Source: JBHHWH01 sp046756405 (GTDB taxonomy: Bacteria > Actinomycetota > Acidimicrobiia > Spongiisociales > ZC4RG35). From it: 15,447 bases of DNA. The stretch's first letter is position 1. Every line of letters begins with the position of its first letter. The position numbers were made by a program, and so were the translations under genes. Of this stretch, positions 12,544 to 15,447 are shown one piece after another. Location of the stretch: positions 1-15,447 of the forward strand of contig JBHHWH010000059.1 of assembly GCA_046756405.1 (NCBI GenBank). The letters run 5' to 3'. The notes under the pieces are model-generated. The model worked only from the letters and a program-made list of their open reading frames with translations, ran no database searches and was not told where the DNA came from.

Positions 12544-14517
12544 GTGAGCTTCATGCAGACCCCCTTCGACCTCACCGACCGCTATCGCGTCGTCTCCCAT
12601 ATCGCTCGCGGAGGCATGGCTGACGTGTACGAGGGCCAGGACACGCTGCTCAACCGCAATGTGGCGATAAAGGTCCTCCACACCCAGTTCTCCTCCGACG
12701 AAGCCTTCGTCAAGCGTTTCCGGCGTGAGGCCCAGGCGGCGGCGAACCTCAGCCATCCCAACATCGTCGCCATCTACGACTGGGGCCAGGCCCAGAACAC
12801 CTATTTCATCGTTATGGAATTGGTTGAGGGAAGATCGCTGCGGGAGGTCCTCAAGTCGGAAGGGGCGTTGCTGGCTCGCCGCGCCACTGAGATAGCCGCG
12901 GAGACCGCTGCTGCCCTCTCCGTGGCCCATCAGGCCGGTCTCGTGCATCGCGACGTCAAACCAGGCAACATCCTCTTGGCTAAGGACGGCACGGTCAAGG
13001 TCACCGATTTCGGAATTGCCCGGGCCTGGGACGACAGCCAAGAACTCACCCGAACCGGAGCCGTTATCGGCACCGCCACCTACTTCAGCCCGGAACAGGC
13101 TCAGGGAGCGGTTGCCGACGCCCGTTCCGATGTCTACTCCCTTGGGGTGGTCCTTTACGAGATGCTGACCGGTCGTCCTCCGTTCATGGGAGACAGCCCC
13201 ATGGCCGTGGCTTTCCAGCACGTGTCCGCCGAAGCGCCGCCGCCCTCGGCCCTCAACCCGGACGTTCCTCCACCCTTGGACTCGGTGGTGGTAAAGGCCC
13301 TCCGCAAGGATCCCGGGGCCCGGTACCAGTCCGCCGAAGAGATGCGCCAGGACCTCATCTCCACGCTGCGAGGCGAGCCAGTTGACGTGGCCGTCGCCCC
13401 AGTAGCGGCGGGAGCGGGAGGTAGCGGCGGCGCTGGAGACGAGGCCACCCGTCTTCTCTCCTCTACACCACCACCGACCGTGCCGCCGGAGGAGATCTAC
13501 CGCCAGATCGAAGAGGAACCACCATCCCAGATCCCCTTTCTCATCACCGCCTTCGCCCTGCTCGTCGCCTTAGCCATCCTGATCTTCGTTCTGTTCCAAC
13601 TAGCGAACAGTGACCGCAGCGAACTCGAGTCCGTGGAGGTACCCAATGTGGTGGGCCTCACCCAGGACACCGCCCTGGAGCGACTTCAGGCTGACGGTTT
13701 CGACGTGAAGATCACCCCCGAGTCCAGCGACACTGTCGACTCGGGTGTGGTGATCCGTACCGATCCGCCAGGTGGACAGTTCGCCGATGAAGGCTCCACG
13801 ATCGAGGTTTTCGTCTCGACCGGCTCCCAGGAGATCCCGGTGCCTCCGGTGGTTGGTCTCGACATCGAGGAGGCCCGTCAGGTGATCGAAGCAGCTGGAT
13901 TGACGATGGGCATCGTGCAGACGCGCCCCGACGCTGATTTCGAGGTCAACGTGGTCATCGAACAGGCCCCGGCGGCGGGCGTGGAAGTCGGAGGTGGCAC
14001 TCCGATCAACCTTGTGCTCTCATCGGGACCCGAAGTGATCGTGCTTCCGGATCTGGTCGACATGCTGGACCGCGACGCCATCGCTCTCCTCACCGACCTG
14101 GGGTTGAAGTTCGCCGTCAATGAGGAGTTCTCCGACGAGGTGGCCGAGGACCTGGTGATACGGACTGACCCGGTCGCCGGCACTGAGGTACTCTCCGGTG
14201 ACACCATCCTCCTGGTGGTCTCCCTAGGTCCTGCGCCCCGGGAGGTGCCCAACCTCATCGGACTCACCGAGACCGAAGCCCAAGTACTGCTGGAGGACCT
14301 GGGTCTGGTCCTCAACGTCTCCGTCGGGACTCAGCCGGTGGCGGATCCCGCTCAGGACGGTCTGATCGTGGACCAGATACCCGCCCCGGGCACCACGGTA
14401 GAGATGGGCGACATCATCACCGTCACCCTGGGCAAGTTCGAGCCTCCGCCCACCACCACTACAACGACGACTACGACGGTACCGCCGACGACCACCACTA
14501 CAACGGTTTCGGATTAG
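12544..14517 (+). CDS. pknB: PASTA-domain Ser/Thr protein kinase PknB
   Basis: A 657-residue receptor kinase. Residues about 14-275 are the kinase: glycine loop ARGGMADVY (21-29), Lys43, HRDVKPGN at 135-142 with catalytic Asp137, DFG at 155-157, a TGAVIGTATYFSPE activation segment (171-184). A Pro/Ala/Gly-rich linker leads to one membrane helix at about 330-353. Outside lie four PASTA domains (about 363-430, 432-498, 500-565 and 567-636) that bind muropeptides or lipid II, then a Thr/Pro-rich tail with two runs of threonine. It regulates wall growth and division. Start is GTG 12544; ATG 12553 is an alternative. TAGAAT at 12535-12540 could be an internal -10. No PknA gene is present beside it, unlike in Mycobacterium. 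Confidence 0.97.
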   Translation: MSFMQTPFDLTDRYRVVSHIARGGMADVYEGQDTLLNRNVAIKVLHTQFSSDEAFVKRFRREAQAAANLSHPNIVAIYDWGQAQNTYFIVMELVEGRSLREVLKSEGALLARRATEIAAETAAALSVAHQAGLVHRDVKPGNILLAKDGTVKVTDFGIARAWDDSQELTRTGAVIGTATYFSPEQAQGAVADARSDVYSLGVVLYEMLTGRPPFMGDSPMAVAFQHVSAEAPPPSALNPDVPPPLDSVVVKALRKDPGARYQSAEEMRQDLISTLRGEPVDVAVAPVAAGAGGSGGAGDEATRLLSSTPPPTVPPEEIYRQIEEEPPSQIPFLITAFALLVALAILIFVLFQLANSDRSELESVEVPNVVGLTQDTALERLQADGFDVKITPESSDTVDSGVVIRTDPPGGQFADEGSTIEVFVSTGSQEIPVPPVVGLDIEEARQVIEAAGLTMGIVQTRPDADFEVNVVIEQAPAAGVEVGGGTPINLVLSSGPEVIVLPDLVDMLDRDAIALLTDLGLKFAVNEEFSDEVAEDLVIRTDPVAGTEVLSGDTILLVVSLGPAPREVPNLIGLTETEAQVLLEDLGLVLNVSVGTQPVADPAQDGLIVDQIPAPGTTVEMGDIITVTLGKFEPPPTTTTTTTTTVPPTTTTTTVSD

Positions 14518-14535
14518 CGAACAGAGTCGGCGTGG

Positions 14536-14772
14536 CTAGCGGTAGTTGGTCGTCATCAGGAAGCCGGCGGCGATAGCGCCCAGGCCGGCGAGGAGGACCA
14601 GCTGGTCCATCTGGAAGATGAAGCGCACCAACACCAGGATCACCCCCACCACCATCAAGCCTGCCATGAGGGCGACGTACCAGGTGGGGCTGGGCTCCTT
14701 GTCCTTGGCCGGGGTGGTGGTTCTGGCCGCTGGTGGGCGCTTTTTCGGCTTACGACGCTTCGATTCCGGCAT
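14536..14772 (-). CDS. crgA: Cell division protein CrgA
   Basis: A 78-residue protein. A very basic N-terminus (MPESKRRKPKKRPP) and a Thr/Pro stretch are followed by SPTWYVALMAGLMVVGV, the hallmark of CrgA, and two membrane helices at about 29-51 and 55-74, ending GFLMTTNYR. CrgA is a small septal protein that in mycobacteria bridges FtsZ, FtsQ, FtsI and CwsA, and in Streptomyces delays Z-ring assembly. The pknB cluster and crgA are neighbours in many actinobacteria. Here it is convergent with pknB with 18 bases between stops and no visible terminator. There is no ribosome site at ATG 14772; TAGGGT on the minus strand ends 9 bases upstream, so a short-leader transcript is likely. Confidence 0.9.
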   Translation of the reverse strand: MPESKRRKPKKRPPAARTTTPAKDKEPSPTWYVALMAGLMVVGVILVLVRFIFQMDQLVLLAGLGAIAAGFLMTTNYR

Positions 14773-14816
14773 GCGGCGGCGACCCTAGTCGCTTCTGACG
14801 CCACTCCGAAGCTGTC

Positions 14817-14863
14817 TTACACAGGTGTAACTCTCCACAGGCTGTGGAAAAGCCCCTGGATAA
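14817..14863. promoter_or_regulatory. Palindromes and DnaA-box-like sites upstream of crgA
   Basis: TTACAC-AG-GTGTAA (14817-14830) and TCCACAG-G-CTGTGGA (14834-14848) are two perfect inverted repeats 3 bases apart. The second holds two head-to-head sites like the DnaA box TTATCCACA: CTCTCCACA on plus (14831-14839, 7 of 9) and TTTTCCACA on minus (14843-14851, 8 of 9). A third, TTATCCAGG on minus (14855-14863, 7 of 9), follows. They lie 45-90 bases upstream of crgA and just past the stop of the next gene. What binds there is unknown. Confidence 0.45.
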
Positions 14864-14881
14864 CTACAGATATGTGATTAT

Positions 14882-15241
14882 CTACGAGCTGCTCACTCGC
14901 CCGCTACGGCCCAGACCCTGTCCTGAGTGGTGAGCCGCGTCCCGCCGCCCGACGGCGAGGAGGGCAAACCCTATCTCCGCCGGGTCGCCGCCCAGCGACT
15001 GGAGAGCGTCGGCCCATGTCCCGGCGAGGAACGCGGCCCGGCTCGCCGACGCAGGCGTGAAGTCCTCATCTGCCAGTCTGATGCCTGCCTCGGTGTCGGT
15101 GAGCACACCCTCGGCACCCAACTGCTCGACCATGTCGAGGATCTCTTCGGGTTCGACTCCAAGGGTCGCCGATGCTTCATCGACTCGTATCGGTCGGCCC
15201 GCGACATAGATGACGGTGGTCAGGTCTTCTCGCAGGGCCAT
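14882..15241 (-). CDS. Small hypothetical protein with winged-helix-like N-terminus
   Basis: A 119-residue protein if started at ATG 15241, chosen because AAGGGAG lies 9 bases upstream; a GTG at 15301 would add 20 residues rich in Arg and Ser that look non-native. Residues 1-60 (REDLTTVIYVAGRPIRVDEA, then LGVEPEEILDMVEQL, ending EAGIRLADEDF) read like a winged helix in which two helices follow the entry strand. The next 45 residues are helical (ASRAAFLAGTWADALQSL, GDPAEIGFALLAV). The last 20 residues are Gly/Ser/Arg-rich and unlike the rest, so the 3' end may be shifted: another frame gives TRLTTQDRVWAVAGE before a stop in the same place. No known family was recognised. It lies 87 bases after the zinc-ribbon gene, same strand. 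Confidence 0.6.
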   Translation of the reverse strand: MALREDLTTVIYVAGRPIRVDEASATLGVEPEEILDMVEQLGAEGVLTDTEAGIRLADEDFTPASASRAAFLAGTWADALQSLGGDPAEIGFALLAVGRRDAAHHSGQGLGRSGRVSSS

Positions 15242-15328
15242 TCCGGTTCGCTCCCTTTGGCCGCCCGATCTGGGCTCGGCGCTACGGCGGGAGTCTGCCA
15301 CATGCAGGCAGTATGCGTCGGCCCACTT

Positions 15329-15447
15329 TCAATTAGGGCGCCACACCGGAACCATCTCTTCTCGGCAGTGCTTCGGCGGCTTGTCCTCGGCCGGATTCAC
15401 CGCACGGAGAGTCACCTCCGCCCCGCACACCTCACACCGGTAGTCCT
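15329..15447 (-). CDS. C-terminal end of a small zinc-ribbon-like protein (5' end beyond window)
   Basis: The last 39 codons of a reading frame that enters from the right edge and stops at TGA 15331-15329. The visible part starts DYRCEVCGAEVTLRAVNP and ends PPKHCREEMVPVWRPN. The CxxC pair and a later HC give at least three zinc-ligand candidates, the pattern of a single zinc ribbon. Such short proteins ending in PPKHC...VPVWRP are, as far as I recall, common and mostly uncharacterised in actinobacteria. No function can be assigned. It is the first visible gene of a minus-strand run leading toward crgA. Confidence 0.62.
   Translation of the reverse strand, partial: DYRCEVCGAEVTLRAVNPAEDKPPKHCREEMVPVWRPN

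Noticed and set aside
14773..14881. Chromosomal replication origin (oriC)
   Set aside because: Only about 110 bases with three imperfect DnaA-like sites, no AT-rich unwinding region and no dnaA or dnaN in view; kept as a regulatory-site candidate only.

Overview
The window comes from a GC-rich actinobacterial chromosome. The main evidence is the run fhaA-fhaB-pstP-rodA-pbpA-pknB with crgA at its end and a tRNA-Leu(CAG) in front. This is the polar-growth and Ser/Thr-signalling cluster that lies near oriC in Mycobacterium and Streptomyces. GTG starts, promoters that seem to begin at or next to the start codon, and ATGA/GTGA/TGATG overlaps fit Actinomycetota. The Thr/Pro-rich tail of the kinase, the short FhaA, the soluble PstP and a large-type SRP RNA suggest a deep-branching class, perhaps near Acidimicrobiia; that placement is a guess.

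Layout. (1) Positions 1-1971, minus strand: an IclR-family regulator followed 25 bp later by a three-rhodanese sulfurtransferase (YnjE-like) that runs off the left edge. (2) Positions 2106-2543: decayed DNA holding a frameshifted remnant of a class III cyclase domain and a tRNA cut off after its anticodon arm. (3) Two intact tandem tRNA-Ser genes (CGA and GGA, minus), then tadA (plus) and a convergent MFS transporter (minus). (4) Positions 4533-4816, plus: an SRP RNA that reads as the large type with an Alu domain, not the short 4.5S type. (5) Minus-strand block: tRNA-Leu(CAG), a membrane-anchored protein of unknown function, serS and a UbiE/MenG-family methyltransferase, the last two overlapping by 4 bp. 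(6) Plus-strand cluster 8014-14517, nearly every junction overlapping or within a few bases. (7) crgA (minus), a 110-bp spacer with palindromes resembling DnaA boxes, a small winged-helix-like protein, and the end of a zinc-ribbon protein at the right edge.

How the genes work together: PknB senses wall fragments through four PASTA domains and phosphorylates cytoplasmic targets; PstP reverses this; FhaA and FhaB read phosphothreonine; RodA and PbpA polymerise and cross-link peptidoglycan; CrgA acts at the septum. The left half is mainly translation support: serS, serine tRNAs, tadA for wobble inosine, and SRP RNA for membrane targeting of the many membrane proteins nearby.

No CRISPR array, insertion sequence, transposase, integrase or defence system was seen. 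The most noteworthy item is the large SRP RNA, followed by the truncated tRNA/pseudogene scar and the palindromic spacer upstream of crgA.
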